From positions 375,001 to 439,000 of the forward strand of contig NC_011989.1 in assembly GCF_000016285.1 (NCBI RefSeq): DNA of 64,000 bases. The letters run 5' to 3'. The position numbers and the translations under genes are program-made. Position 1 is the stretch's first letter, and each line of letters opens with the position of its first letter. Below, piece after piece: positions 28,229 to 37,144 of the stretch. The stretch comes from Allorhizobium ampelinum S4 (lineage in GTDB: Bacteria; Pseudomonadota; Alphaproteobacteria; Rhizobiales; Rhizobiaceae). The notes beneath the pieces are model-generated. The model did no database searches. It saw only the letters and a list, made by a program, of their open reading frames with translations, and was not told where the DNA came from.

Positions 28229-28811
28229 AGAGGTCGAAATCTACCTGACCGGGATCTGGCTGTTGCTGAAAGGCGACCGCCAGGGGTTCAGCTATCTCGA
28301 TCTGTCCGACCGGGGCGTCAACCGCTCCTTCTGGTCCATCGCATGGTCTTTGCCGGCTATGATGTTTTCATGGGTGTTCTGGTATCAGGCCTTGCTGGAG
28401 GATATTCCGGTCTATGCACAGATGCGGACCCTGTTTTTCCTGCGCATGACGATGATCGATCTGGCCAGCTGGATGCTGCCGCTGATCTTGGTTGGTTTCA
28501 TCTGCCGCTTCTTCTCGATTGACGACCGCTTCAACGCCCTTGTGGTGACATCCAACTGGCTGGCGCTGCCGATTGCCTATGCCAATGCACTGCTGATCGC
28601 CATATCCGTGCTGATGCCGGGGTTAGGGCAGGTGGTGATCTTGCTCTGGCTGTTGCTTCTGCTTGGCCTGGTCGGTGGCGTATTCCGGCTGACATCGGCA
28701 GTATTGGATGGTCAGACCCTGCTGGTCTCGACCATCACCGTGGTCATGCTGGTGCCGACAACGCTACTGTCGGAATTTCTGGAACGCTATCTGGACGTCG
28801 CGCCACTATAG
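28215..28811 (+). CDS. Hypothetical multi-pass membrane protein
   Basis: The 198-residue protein has a short cytoplasmic start ([10 protein letters not shown]) and about four to five hydrophobic helices (near 30-50, 72-92, 105-130, 130-155 and 165-185). I do not recognise a catalytic motif. Overlap with dapE by 14 nt suggests translational coupling, as in other rhizobia where an uncharacterised membrane protein follows dapE. A role in cell-envelope metabolism is possible but not shown. Confidence 0.75.
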   Translation: MPGLKEVEIYLTGIWLLLKGDRQGFSYLDLSDRGVNRSFWSIAWSLPAMMFSWVFWYQALLEDIPVYAQMRTLFFLRMTMIDLASWMLPLILVGFICRFFSIDDRFNALVVTSNWLALPIAYANALLIAISVLMPGLGQVVILLWLLLLLGLVGGVFRLTSAVLDGQTLLVSTITVVMLVPTTLLSEFLERYLDVAPL

Positions 28812-28944
28812 ACATCAGATTTGACCGCCACGGCACTTGCTTGCGTTTTTCAGCGATCACCTGATCGCTCTGCGCCGGACACGAAAATTTTTATTCCGAC
28901 CTGCAAGACCCATGATAGTTTGCACTCACAATGGGGATTCCATC

Positions 28945-29541
28945 ATGATCAAACGCCGGACACTGGTTGCTGCTGCCGCTTGCCTTGCTACGCCCGGTTT
29001 GCTGAGGGCCAAGGAGCTCGGTCCGCAGGAGATTTTCTTCGATAAGGATATTCCTGTGCTGGGCAATCCAAAGGGTGATGTCACCATTGCCGAATTCTTC
29101 GATTATCAATGCGGCTACTGCAAAACCTATCACCCTATTGTCAGCAAAGTGGTGAAGGACGACGGCCATGTGCGGCTGGTGATGAAGGATTGGCCGGTCT
29201 TTGGTCCGGCCTCCGTCGTCGCGGCCCAAGCTGTTCTTTCCATTCCCGACCTTGGCCAGTACAAAGCGGCCCAAGATGCCCTGCTGGATATGAAGGGCGG
29301 ATTGACGCCCGATAGCGTTTCCCAGGCGCTTGAAAGTGTTGGTGTCAACATGACCGTCGTCAAGGCTGCCGCCAACAAGAACAGCGACAAGATTTCTCGC
29401 CTGCTCGACCGCAACTGGCTCCAGGCGCAAGCGCTGAATTTTCGCGGCACGCCATCCTTCGTGATCGGAACGACACTCTATCCCGGCGCGCTGGATGAAA
29501 AAGCCCTGAAGGAGGCAATTGCCAAGGCGAGGGCTGCATAA
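28945..29541 (+). CDS. DsbA-family thiol oxidoreductase
   Basis: The 198-residue exported protein has a signal peptide starting M-I-K-R-R-T-L-V-A-A-A-A and ending near residue 22. The twin arginine is not a full Tat motif. The thioredoxin-fold domain has the active site F-D-Y-Q-C-G-Y-C (about 54-61) and a cis-proline region F-R-G-T-P-S-F-V-I-G near 165-174. CGYC places it with DsbA-like or BdbD/Com1-type periplasmic disulfide oxidoreductases or isomerases. GGGGA precedes the ATG. It is followed after 8 bp by the glycerate-kinase gene, an odd operon partner. Confidence 0.88.
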   Translation: MIKRRTLVAAAACLATPGLLRAKELGPQEIFFDKDIPVLGNPKGDVTIAEFFDYQCGYCKTYHPIVSKVVKDDGHVRLVMKDWPVFGPASVVAAQAVLSIPDLGQYKAAQDALLDMKGGLTPDSVSQALESVGVNMTVVKAAANKNSDKISRLLDRNWLQAQALNFRGTPSFVIGTTLYPGALDEKALKEAIAKARAA

Positions 29542-29549
29542 GTTTGGTG

Positions 29550-30830
29550 ATGGCTCCTCTGACGCTTGCCCCCCGTTCCTTTCTGGCCTCCCTGTTTGCT
29601 GCTGCCGTTGCTGCGGCCGATCCACTGAATGGAATCCGAACCCATTTGCCTGCCAGACCAAAGGGCCGCACGGTGGTTGTGGGTGCTGGCAAAGGGGCCG
29701 CCCAGATGGCAGCGGCCTTGGAGACGCTGTGGGACGGCCCGCTGGAAGGTGTTGTCGTTACTCGATACGGCTATGGCTGCCCGCTCGCCCGTTTGGAATT
29801 GCTCGAAGCGGCGCATCCGGTGCCCGATGCCAATGGTCTCGCCGCGGCTGAACGGCTGAAACACCTCGTTGCCCCGCTTGGTCCCGATGATCTGGTGATT
29901 GCCTTGATCTGCGGCGGCGGCTCGGCGCTGCTGCCCGCTCCGCCCGCCGGGATGACGCTGGAAGACGAGATCGACCTCAACAGGCAATTGCTGGCCTGCG
30001 GTGCGCCGATCAGCGCGATGAACGTGGTGCGCAAACACCTGTCCACGATCAAGGGCGGAAGGCTAGCCGCCTTGACCAAAGCGCCCGTCGTCAGTCTGAT
30101 CGTTTCCGATATTCCCGGCGACAATCCGGCGCATGTTGCTTCCGGCCCGACCGTGCCGGATGCCTCGACCCGTCACCAGGCGCTAGAGATTGTTCGCGCC
30201 TATGGTTTGCGACTGCCACAGGCGGCATTGGACCACCTGAATTCTCCAGGCTCCGATGCGCCCCGGCCAGACGATCCAGCCTTTGCGCGCAACCGGCATC
30301 ATGTCATCGCGTCAGCCAGCGTCTCGCTGGAGGCCGCAGCGCTGGCCGCTGAAGCGGCTGGCGTGCGCGCTGCAATCCTGTCCGACAGTATCGAGGGGGA
30401 GGCGCGTGATGTGGCTGGCGTTCATGCCGCGCTGGCCCGTGAAATCGCGGCTAAGGATCGGCCATTTCCCAAGCCGGTCGTCTTGCTGTCCGGCGGCGAA
30501 ACCACGGTCACCATCAAAAACCAAGGAACGCAGGCCACAGGACGCGGTGGGCGCAACAGCGCTTTCGCGCTGGCCATGGCGCTGGGCATTGCTGGTCACG
30601 ATATCGAGGTGCTTGCCGCCGATACCGATGGCATTGATGGCACGGAAAACAATGCCGGTGCCTTTGCCGATGGCACCAGCATTGTCAGGTTAAAACAACA
30701 GGGTCTGGATGGCGCGGCCCTGCTTGATGCCCATGACAGCTATAGCGCCTTTGAAGCGCTGGGCGACCTGTTTGAAACCGGCCCGACTGGCACCAATGTC
30801 AATGATTTCAGGGCAATCCTGATCCGTTGA
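29550..30830 (+). CDS. ttuD: Glycerate 2-kinase (MOFRL family)
   Basis: The 426-residue protein belongs to the type-2 glycerate kinase (MOFRL) family, older name 'hydroxypyruvate reductase TtuD'. It phosphorylates glycerate in tartrate, glyoxylate and related routes. The N-terminal domain has V-V-G-A-G-K-G-A-A-Q-M-A (about 37-48) and I-C-G-G-G-S-A-L-L-P. The C-terminal MOFRL domain has L-S-G-G-E-T-T-V-T, G-R-G-G-R-N-S-x-F-A-L and A-D-T-D-G-I-D-G-T. ATG 29550 is preferred over in-frame TTG and GTG codons just before it. It is 8 bp from the DsbA-like gene. Confidence 0.92.
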   Translation: MAPLTLAPRSFLASLFAAAVAAADPLNGIRTHLPARPKGRTVVVGAGKGAAQMAAALETLWDGPLEGVVVTRYGYGCPLARLELLEAAHPVPDANGLAAAERLKHLVAPLGPDDLVIALICGGGSALLPAPPAGMTLEDEIDLNRQLLACGAPISAMNVVRKHLSTIKGGRLAALTKAPVVSLIVSDIPGDNPAHVASGPTVPDASTRHQALEIVRAYGLRLPQAALDHLNSPGSDAPRPDDPAFARNRHHVIASASVSLEAAALAAEAAGVRAAILSDSIEGEARDVAGVHAALAREIAAKDRPFPKPVVLLSGGETTVTIKNQGTQATGRGGRNSAFALAMALGIAGHDIEVLAADTDGIDGTENNAGAFADGTSIVRLKQQGLDGAALLDAHDSYSAFEALGDLFETGPTGTNVNDFRAILIR

Positions 30831-30841
30831 GCGCTGGCAAA

Positions 30842-31831
30842 TTATGCGGGCGTCACTTCATCGGCCTCGTATTTATACGTGGTCGAGCAGAATTCGCAGG
30901 TCACGGAAATCTCGCCCTCTTCTTCGCTGGCAGCGATTTCCTCGGCGGTAAAACCCTTCAGCACGCCCTTGATCTTGTCGCGGGAACAGCTGCACCGATC
31001 ATGGACTGCTTGTGGTTCGTAAACGCGGACGCCGCGCTCGTGGAAAAGCCGGAACAGTAGCCGTTCGGTGCCGATCTGCGGATCGGTCAACTCGTCCCCA
31101 TCGATGGTTTCCACCAGCATCCGGGCTTCCGCCCAATTGTCATCATCGGGACCGTCATACGCATTGTCGTCACCATCGCCGCCCGGCAGGTCGCCCTGAT
31201 GCATACGCTCAGGGGCCTCCGGCAGGAATTGTGCGATCAACCCGCCAGCGCGCCAGCTGTGGCGCGGCTTGCCGGAACTGTCTCGATCAAACAGCTCGGC
31301 CACGGCCAGACGCACCCGCGTCGGGATCTGCTCCGACTGGCGAAAATAAAAACCGGCAATGTCTTCCAGCGAGGAACCATCCAGCGGCACGATGCCCTGA
31401 TAGGGCTGCATGTAATTGCCCTGATCGATGGTGAAGGCCAGGATGCCCGCGCCAAGCAGGTCGGTCGGTGTCGATTTGCCGTCCGCCAGCGCCTGCGCCA
31501 ACCGCTCTTCGTCAAAGCGGGCATAGGCACGGACATTTTCCGGCGTGGCGAAGTCGCAGACCAGCAAATCCACAGGACCATCGCTTTTGGTCTGGACGAT
31601 GAACTTGCCCTCGAATTTCAGCGAGGTGCCGATAAGCACCGTCAGTGCAATCGCTTCGGCCAGCAGGCGGGCAACAGCCGGGGGATAGTCATGCCGATCC
31701 AGGATCGTGTTGAGCAAAGGCCCGAGTTGGACCGCACGGCCACGCACATCCAGACCATCGACCTGGAAGGGTACGACCCGGTCGTCACCGGCAAAGCCGA
31801 ACTCGCCCAACGCGCTCAATTTGTCTGTCAT
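30842..31831 (-). CDS. hslO: Redox-regulated chaperone Hsp33
   Basis: The 329-residue cytoplasmic holdase is activated by oxidation. The C-terminal zinc-type redox switch is complete: C-S-C followed by about 27 residues and C-E-F-C. The N-terminal domain holds the family's L-L-A-E-A-I-A-L-T and a central Q-G-N-Y-M-Q-P-Y-Q-G-I-V-P-L segment. The start at 31831 has AGGAG upstream; the frame extends 25 codons further without support. It is the last of three minus-strand genes, argD-argF-hslO, an order conserved in Rhizobiaceae, but a 291-bp gap separates it from argF. Confidence 0.96.
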   Translation of the reverse strand: MTDKLSALGEFGFAGDDRVVPFQVDGLDVRGRAVQLGPLLNTILDRHDYPPAVARLLAEAIALTVLIGTSLKFEGKFIVQTKSDGPVDLLVCDFATPENVRAYARFDEERLAQALADGKSTPTDLLGAGILAFTIDQGNYMQPYQGIVPLDGSSLEDIAGFYFRQSEQIPTRVRLAVAELFDRDSSGKPRHSWRAGGLIAQFLPEAPERMHQGDLPGGDGDDNAYDGPDDDNWAEARMLVETIDGDELTDPQIGTERLLFRLFHERGVRVYEPQAVHDRCSCSRDKIKGVLKGFTAEEIAASEEEGEISVTCEFCSTTYKYEADEVTPA

Positions 31832-32122
31832 GGCACAACTCCTGGCACGAATGCATCCCTGGATGAATGCAGGGCAACGCCATGCATCTACCGCACGGCG
31901 CTGCAATCTAAAATGACTGCATGACGATTATTTGGTCAAGGTAGGTTCACAGCGACCTGTCCGAACCGAGGAAAAGCCCATGCCTCGAAACAAGACGGAC
32001 AAATGGTATCTTCCCGCCTCAAGATCAAGCGGTAAAATTGCGCATCAGCCATGCTCTCGCAATCTCAAAGCGCAGCACACCCTGTAACCCCGCTCTGCAA
32101 GGCTTTCAGTAGACTGAAACCA

Positions 32123-33040
32123 TCATACTGCGCCAAGGCACCAGGCGAGAATGGACTTCTGGGCATGTAGCCGGTTTTCCGCCTCGTCGAACACAACTGA
32201 TTGCGGCCCGTCGATCACTTCATCGGTCACTTCCTCACCGCGATGAGCGGGCAAGCAGTGCATGAACAGCGCATCGGGTTTTGCCTGTTTCATCAGGGCG
32301 GGATTGACCTGGAAAGGCTGGAATACGTTATGGCCGCGTGCCTTGTGCTCCAGGTTCATCGACACCCAGGTATCGGTGATGACGGCATCGGCACCGGTCA
32401 CGGCGCGGTCGGCATCATGGCACAGCATGATCTCGCCGCCATTGTTGCGCGCCCAGTTGAGGATCTGGTCTTCCGGCTCAGAGCCCATTGGCACAGCCAT
32501 GTTCATCCGGTAGCCGAAGCGGGCCGCCCCTTCGACCAGCGAATGCAGCACATTGTTGCCGTCGCCCGTCCAGGCCAGCGTCTTGCCCCGGATCGGACCG
32601 CGATGTTCCTCGATGGTCATGATATCAGCCATGATCTGGCAGGGATGGGTCAGGTCGGTCAACGCATTGATCACCGGAACGGTGGCGTGTTCGGCCAGTT
32701 CCAGCAGGCGGTTGTGATCAGTGGTGCGGATCATGATCGCATCGACATAGCGCGACAGAACCTTGGCCGTATCGCCAATCGTCTCGGCGCGGCCAAGCTG
32801 CATTTCCGTGCCGGACAAAAACAGCGTCTCGCCGCCCAGTTGACGCATGCCGACATCGAAGGAAACACGGGTGCGGGTCGATGGCTTTTCGAAGATCATC
32901 GCCAGCATCTTGCCGGCCAGCGGCTTGTCCGCTGTTCCGGCCCGGGTTCTGGTCTTGCGCTGATGGGCGTCGGACAGAATAGAGTGAAGGTCCTCGGACG
33001 TCATGGCCGAGAGATCGAGGAAGTGTTTCGGGGATGCCAT
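32123..33040 (-). CDS. argF: Ornithine carbamoyltransferase
   Basis: The 305-residue enzyme makes citrulline from ornithine and carbamoyl phosphate. The carbamoyl-phosphate motif [12 protein letters not shown] (about residues 50-61) and H-P-C-Q near 133 are present. The ornithine-binding D-T-W-V-S-M (about 223-228) and [11 protein letters not shown] motifs are intact. It follows argD by 15 bp on the same strand and is surely cotranscribed. Confidence 0.97.
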   Translation of the reverse strand: MASPKHFLDLSAMTSEDLHSILSDAHQRKTRTRAGTADKPLAGKMLAMIFEKPSTRTRVSFDVGMRQLGGETLFLSGTEMQLGRAETIGDTAKVLSRYVDAIMIRTTDHNRLLELAEHATVPVINALTDLTHPCQIMADIMTIEEHRGPIRGKTLAWTGDGNNVLHSLVEGAARFGYRMNMAVPMGSEPEDQILNWARNNGGEIMLCHDADRAVTGADAVITDTWVSMNLEHKARGHNVFQPFQVNPALMKQAKPDALFMHCLPAHRGEEVTDEVIDGPQSVVFDEAENRLHAQKSILAWCLGAV

Positions 33041-33055
33041 GGTGTTACCTGTCGT

Positions 33056-34264
33056 TCATGCCTGAGCGATTTTGAGGGCGGCCTGCGCGGACAAAGCCTC
33101 GGCGGCCTGTTCGATGCGCTTGAGGCCTTCTCGGGCCTGTTCGGCAGTCAGCGTCAGAGGCGGAAGCAGGCGGATGACGTTATCGCCTGCCGGAACGCCC
33201 AGAATATGCTCGTGGCGCATCGCATGCAGCAGTTCGGAGGATGGCACTGCGGCCTTGATGCCGAGCATCAGGCCTTCGCCGCGCACGTCTTCGATCACGC
33301 CTGGAAAACGGTCTTTCAGACCAGCCAGACCCTGCCGGAAGATCAGCGCCACATCCCGGACATTTTGCAGGAAGTCATCGGCGAGAACCAGATCGAGAAC
33401 GGCATTGCCGACCGCCATGGCCAGCGGGTTGCCGCCATAGGTCGTACCATGCACGCCAGCCGTCATGCCGGACGCAGCCTCTTCTGTGGCAAGGCAGGCA
33501 CCGAACGGGAAGCCGCCGCCAATACCCTTGGCCACCGCCATGATGTCGGGGGTGAGGCCAGCCCATTCATGGGCAAAGAACTTGCCCGTCCGGCCCACGC
33601 CCGACTGTACTTCGTCGAGAATGAGCAGCAGGCCCTTCTCGTCGCAGATTGCCCGCAATTCGCGCAGGAACTCGCTCCCCACGACGCGAATACCGCCTTC
33701 GCCCTGGATAGGTTCGATCAGCAACGCAGCCGTGCTGTCGGTGATCGCCGCCTTCAATGCGTCGAGATCGCCGAACGGCACCTGGTCGAAGCCGGGCGCC
33801 TTGGGGCCGAAGCCTTCAAGATATTTCTCCTGGCCGCCAGCAGCGATGGTGGCGATGGTGCGGCCATGAAAGGCACCCTCGAAAGTGATGATGTGGAACT
33901 TCTCCGGATGGCCCTTGCTATAGTGATAGCGGCGAGCCGTCTTGATGGCGCATTCGAGCGCTTCGGCTCCGGAATTGGTGAAGAACACCTTGTCGGCAAA
34001 TGTTGCCTCGACCAGCCTTGCGGCCAGGCGTTCCTGGCCGGGAACTTCATAGAGGTTCGAAAGATGCCAGACTTTTTCCGCCTGGCTTTTCAATGCCTCG
34101 ACGAGATGCGGATGCGAGTGGCCGCAGGACGTCACGGCGACGCCGCCGGCAAAGTCGAGATATTGCTCACCTGTTTCAGTGTAAAGCCACGGGCCCTCGC
34201 CTCGCTCGAAACGCAGCGGCGCACGTGAAAACGTGTTGAACAGCGGCGTTGATGTCTGAGCCAT
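33056..34264 (-). CDS. argD: Acetylornithine aminotransferase
   Basis: The 402-residue class III PLP transaminase acts in arginine synthesis and may also serve as succinyl-diaminopimelate aminotransferase for lysine. [15 protein letters not shown] binds the cofactor phosphate (about 97-111), [12 protein letters not shown] (about 217-228) holds the pyridine-binding Asp, and the PLP lysine is in [12 protein letters not shown]. The start gives the normal N-terminus. Upstream on the same strand are two small hairpins and a possible short leader ORF. Confidence 0.96.
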   Translation of the reverse strand: MAQTSTPLFNTFSRAPLRFERGEGPWLYTETGEQYLDFAGGVAVTSCGHSHPHLVEALKSQAEKVWHLSNLYEVPGQERLAARLVEATFADKVFFTNSGAEALECAIKTARRYHYSKGHPEKFHIITFEGAFHGRTIATIAAGGQEKYLEGFGPKAPGFDQVPFGDLDALKAAITDSTAALLIEPIQGEGGIRVVGSEFLRELRAICDEKGLLLILDEVQSGVGRTGKFFAHEWAGLTPDIMAVAKGIGGGFPFGACLATEEAASGMTAGVHGTTYGGNPLAMAVGNAVLDLVLADDFLQNVRDVALIFRQGLAGLKDRFPGVIEDVRGEGLMLGIKAAVPSSELLHAMRHEHILGVPAGDNVIRLLPPLTLTAEQAREGLKRIEQAAEALSAQAALKIAQA

Positions 34265-34314
34265 GGCGGAAAATCCTTTCGAGCGGCTTTTTGAAGTCTC
34301 AATGAGTTTATAGG

Positions 34315-34434
34315 CTAACCACCGAAAAACCGGTGGAAAAAATCAAAAATGCCGCCTTTCGGCGGCATTTGCACTATTCCGGCTTCCGCCAGCGTTGTCA
34401 ACAAAACATCGGGGCAAAGGCATTGCTCCGACAT
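34315..34434 (-). other. argD leader: hairpins with T-tract and possible 39-codon ORF
   Basis: About 80 bp upstream of argD, on its strand, a stem of AAATGCCGCC/GGCGGCATTT (34347-34370, 4-nt loop) is followed by a T-rich run. A second stem CCACCG/CGGTGG (34319-34336) follows. The first resembles an intrinsic terminator inside the argD leader, suggesting attenuation or a short RNA ending there. A 39-codon frame runs through both stems from an ATG at 34434 that follows AAGGA. It contains only one Arg codon, so a classical arginine leader peptide is unlikely. Its second half encodes [14 protein letters not shown]. Confidence 0.35.
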
Positions 34435-34511
34435 GTCCTTGCAAGCGCTGTTGAACAAACCGCCTCGATAAAAAATCGGTGGATAGCAAGTTGGGGAAAA
34501 GCCTGAAATTC

Positions 34512-34547
34512 GATTCACGATGATTCGGCGACTCTTGTCACGGAGTC
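34512..34547. promoter_or_regulatory. Cluster of four CcrM (GANTC) methylation sites upstream of gcrA
   Basis: GATTC at 34512 and 34522, GACTC at 34530 and GAGTC at 34543 fall within 36 bp. A further GATTC is at 34654. GANTC is the target of the cell-cycle methyltransferase CcrM, and GcrA is known in Caulobacter to act at methylated GANTC promoters. Clustering here suggests methylation-dependent control of gcrA or of the divergent argD side. Confidence 0.6.
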
Positions 34548-34561
34548 AGGCTCACACTAGG

Positions 34562-34576
34562 TTAATAACGAATTAC
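34562..34576. promoter_or_regulatory. Possible CtrA-binding site upstream of gcrA
   Basis: TTAA, seven bases, then TTAC is one mismatch from the CtrA box TTAA-N7-TTAA. It lies about 118 bp before gcrA. CtrA represses gcrA in Caulobacter; use of the site here is inferred. Confidence 0.4.
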
Positions 34577-34693
34577 TACACTGCATGCGGCGGAAAAGTC
34601 ACCAACAACACGAGGAAAGTTGGGTTCCGGAACCTTCCGGGACATGGATGATGGATTCCGCGTCAAGCGCGTGCACCAGGCGGAGATTGCGGC

Positions 34694-35245
34694 ATGAACT
34701 GGACGGACGAGCGAGTTGAAAGACTCACGAAATTATGGGCCGAAGGCCTGAGCGCAAGTCAGATTGCGACGCAGCTTGGCGGCGTCAGCCGGAATGCCGT
34801 GATTGGCAAGGTGCATCGGTTGTGCCTTCCCGGACGCGCCAAGGCAGGCGGTCCCGCCGCGACACCAGCGCGCACACCCAAGCGGCCAGCGCCGTCCACG
34901 CCTCGTGCACCGAGTTTTGCCGCACGCACGCCTTCAAGCGCGCCGCGTCCTGCCGCGCGCACTGCTGCGGCGACCGCGCTGAACGAAGATCTCGACATGG
35001 ATGTCACCGAGAACATGGCTGCTTTGCCGGTTCTCAACACCACCATTCTGCCAGCCTCGCGCCGTCTGTCGCTGACGGACCTGACCGAGCGGACCTGCAA
35101 ATGGCCGGTTGGCGACCCGATGACCGACGAGTTTCACTTCTGTGGCTGCGACAGCCAGGACAATTCTCCCTATTGCAAATATCACGCGAAGCTCGCCTAC
35201 CAGCCGGTAAACGAGCGGCGCCGGGCTGCTGCGAACGCGCGCTGA
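34694..35245 (+). CDS. gcrA: Cell-cycle regulator GcrA
   Basis: The 183-residue protein has the GcrA N-terminal DNA-binding domain M-N-W-T-D-E-R-V-E-x-L-x-x-L-W-x-E-G-L-S-A-S-Q-I-A (residues 1-25) and N-A-V-I-G-K-V-H-R-L near 34-43. A Pro/Ala-rich linker follows. The C-terminal sigma-70-binding region has R-T-C-K-W-P-V-G-D-P, F-C-G-C and Y-C-K-Y-H. GcrA is a sigma-70 cofactor that activates transcription at CcrM-methylated promoters. The upstream region contains clustered GANTC sites and a CtrA-like box. Confidence 0.97.
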   Translation: MNWTDERVERLTKLWAEGLSASQIATQLGGVSRNAVIGKVHRLCLPGRAKAGGPAATPARTPKRPAPSTPRAPSFAARTPSSAPRPAARTAAATALNEDLDMDVTENMAALPVLNTTILPASRRLSLTDLTERTCKWPVGDPMTDEFHFCGCDSQDNSPYCKYHAKLAYQPVNERRRAAANAR

Positions 35246-35276
35246 TCTCTGCCCGTGATCTCCGATCGCATGTCAT

Positions 35277-35307
35277 AAAAAAAGCGAGCCGCCCGGCTCG
35301 CTTTTTT
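35277..35307. terminator. Bidirectional terminator between gcrA and phoB
   Basis: GCGAGCC and GGCTCGC enclose a 4-nt loop, flanked by seven A's on the left and six T's on the right. It serves both converging genes. Confidence 0.92.
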
Positions 35308-35349
35308 CGTTCCACTGGGGTTTCGGTCCATAAAAACAGAGCAGCGATC

Positions 35350-36030
35350 TTATGCTTCCATCGAATAGCCGGCGCCGCGCACCGTGCGGATCACGTCCTG
35401 CATATTGGAAAAGTTGAGCGCCTTGCGCAGCCGTCCGACATGGACATCGACTGTGCGCTCGTCCACATAAATGTCATGGCCCCAGACGCCGTCCAGCAGT
35501 TGAGAGCGGGAAAACACCCGGCCGGGTGAGGTCATCAGGAACTCCAGCAGCCGGAATTCGGTGGGCCCGAGGCGCACTTCGCGGCTCTTGCGATGGACAC
35601 GATGGGTTTCGCGATCAAGCTCGATATCGCCGCAACGCAGCAGGCTGGACAGAACTTCCGGCTTGGCGCGGCGCAGCATCGCCTTGACGCGGGCCATCAG
35701 TTCCGGCGTCGAGAACGGTTTGACGACATAATCGTCGGCACCGGTGGCAAGTCCGCGCACCCGTTCGCTCTCTTCGCCACGCGCGGTCAGCATGATGATC
35801 GGCAGGCGCTCGGTATCGGGCCGCATCCGCAGGCGACGACATAGCTCAATGCCGGAAACACCCGGCAACATCCAATCGAGGATCAGCAGATCCGGCACCC
35901 GCTCCTGCAGGCGAAGCTCGGCTTCGTCTCCCCGCAGAATGGTTTCGACCTCATAGCCTTCCGATTCCAGATTATAACGCAAAAGGACGCTCAGGGCTTC
36001 TTCGTCTTCAACGACGGCAATTTTCGGCAG
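35350..36030 (-). CDS. phoB: Phosphate response regulator PhoB
   Basis: The 226-residue OmpR-type regulator has a receiver domain (about 1-118) with the acidic pocket V-E-D-E-E, the phosphorylated Asp in L-L-I-L-D-W-M-L-P-G and the Lys of V-V-K-P-F-S. A winged-helix domain (about 130-224) follows with R-V-F-S-R-x-Q-L-L-D and D-V-H-V-G-R-L-R-K. Phosphorylated by PhoR, it activates PHO-box promoters. The start M-L-P-K-I-A-V-V-E-D-E-E matches rhizobial PhoB; a longer frame of seven codons is not needed. It ends the phoR-pst-phoU-phoB group after a 363-bp gap. Confidence 0.95.
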   Translation of the reverse strand: MPKIAVVEDEEALSVLLRYNLESEGYEVETILRGDEAELRLQERVPDLLILDWMLPGVSGIELCRRLRMRPDTERLPIIMLTARGEESERVRGLATGADDYVVKPFSTPELMARVKAMLRRAKPEVLSSLLRCGDIELDRETHRVHRKSREVRLGPTEFRLLEFLMTSPGRVFSRSQLLDGVWGHDIYVDERTVDVHVGRLRKALNFSNMQDVIRTVRGAGYSMEA

Positions 36031-36393
36031 CATTCGATCCCATACCTTCAATGAGAGAGTCTTCCCGCAAGCCTTTCCTTGTCCGCTCTGGCGAAAAAGA
36101 ACACGGCAATACGAGAATTTCGATGTTTACAGCATGTTTGCGCTTCATGATGGCGCTCTACTGTGACTGGAAGGCTGGCCTGTCGCCACAGGTCGAACCT
36201 TCGGGTGAAGCCCCCACCCCATTTGGCGTCAGACGCTGAGCTGTCCGATGCCAATCTCCGTCATGGTTTCATACCGGCAGCCACAGATCATGGCTCTTGG
36301 TATGCTTTTCTTTGATATCTCAAGGTCTTGATGCCTTGAGATATCAACACGTCATGCAATGCGGGGATGGGTCAACATCCTCGCATTGTCATC
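36031..36393. other. Gap between phoU and phoB with a strong inverted repeat
   Basis: TTGATATCTCAAGG (36312-36325) and its exact complement (36334-36347) flank an 8-nt spacer. A second imperfect stem (GCGAGGATG/CATCCCCGC on the minus strand, about 36362-36385) lies between it and the phoU stop. No T-tract follows either, so they may be a Rho-aided end of the pst-phoU message or a regulatory site. The remaining ~280 bp should hold a phoB promoter. I found no convincing PHO box or gene in it. Confidence 0.5.
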
Positions 36394-37101
36394 TCAATCG
36401 GCGACCCCGAAAGCGGTCGTCGTGTCGTCCTTCGGGCGCTCACCCTCGGGCTGTGCGCCAGTGGCCATGTAATAGATGGTCTCGGCGATATTGGTGGCAT
36501 GGTCGCCGATGCGCTCGATATTCTTGGCGCAGAACAGAAGGTGCGTGCAGGTGGTGATGTTGCGCGGATCTTCCATCATATAGGTCAGCAATTCGCGAAA
36601 CAGCGAGGTGTAGATTGCATCGATCTCCTCATCGCGGTCGCGGATCGACTTGGCCTTTTCCGCCGAGCGGGTGGTGTAGACATCCAGCACTTCCTTGAGC
36701 TGGGTCATCGCCAGTTCCGAAAGATGCTCGATGCCGCGGGCCAGCTTGCGCGGCACGCCGGTGCCTTGCACGGCCATGACCCGCTTGGCATTGTTCTTAC
36801 CGAGATCGCCGACGCGCTCCAGATCCGAGGCAATCCTGAGCGCACCGATGATTTCGCGCAGATCGGCGGCCATGGGCTGACGTTTTGCGATGGTGACGAT
36901 CGCTTTGTCACCCACTTCGCGCTCGGCATTGTCCATGATCACGTCGTCGGAGATCACCTTCTGGGCGAGGGCGGCATCGGAATTGACCAGCGCGCGAACG
37001 GATTCACCCACCATCTGCTCGGCCAGACCGCCCATTTCCGAAATGCGGCGCATTAGATATTTCAGTTCCTCGTCAAAGGCGGTGTAGATATGCGCTGTCA
37101 T
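36394..37101 (-). CDS. phoU: Phosphate transport accessory protein PhoU
   Basis: The 235-residue all-helical protein contains two PhoU repeats with the metal-binding E/D-x-x-x-D pattern: D-x-x-I-D-x-x-E in the first and R-I-G-D-H-A-T-N-I-A-E in the second. PhoU links the PstSCAB transporter to the PhoR kinase, keeping it off when phosphate is plentiful. It starts 43 bp after pstB on the same strand, consistent with the pstSCAB-phoU operon. Confidence 0.96.
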   Translation of the reverse strand: MTAHIYTAFDEELKYLMRRISEMGGLAEQMVGESVRALVNSDAALAQKVISDDVIMDNAEREVGDKAIVTIAKRQPMAADLREIIGALRIASDLERVGDLGKNNAKRVMAVQGTGVPRKLARGIEHLSELAMTQLKEVLDVYTTRSAEKAKSIRDRDEEIDAIYTSLFRELLTYMMEDPRNITTCTHLLFCAKNIERIGDHATNIAETIYYMATGAQPEGERPKDDTTTAFGVAD

Positions 37102-37144
37102 GTTCTGATCCTTTAAAAAGATGCATTTTCAATCAACCGTCGGA

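Noticed and set aside
32201..34228. 675-codon open frame on the plus strand
   Set aside because: It is entirely antisense to argF and argD, whose motifs are complete. It is a by-product of GC-rich codon use.
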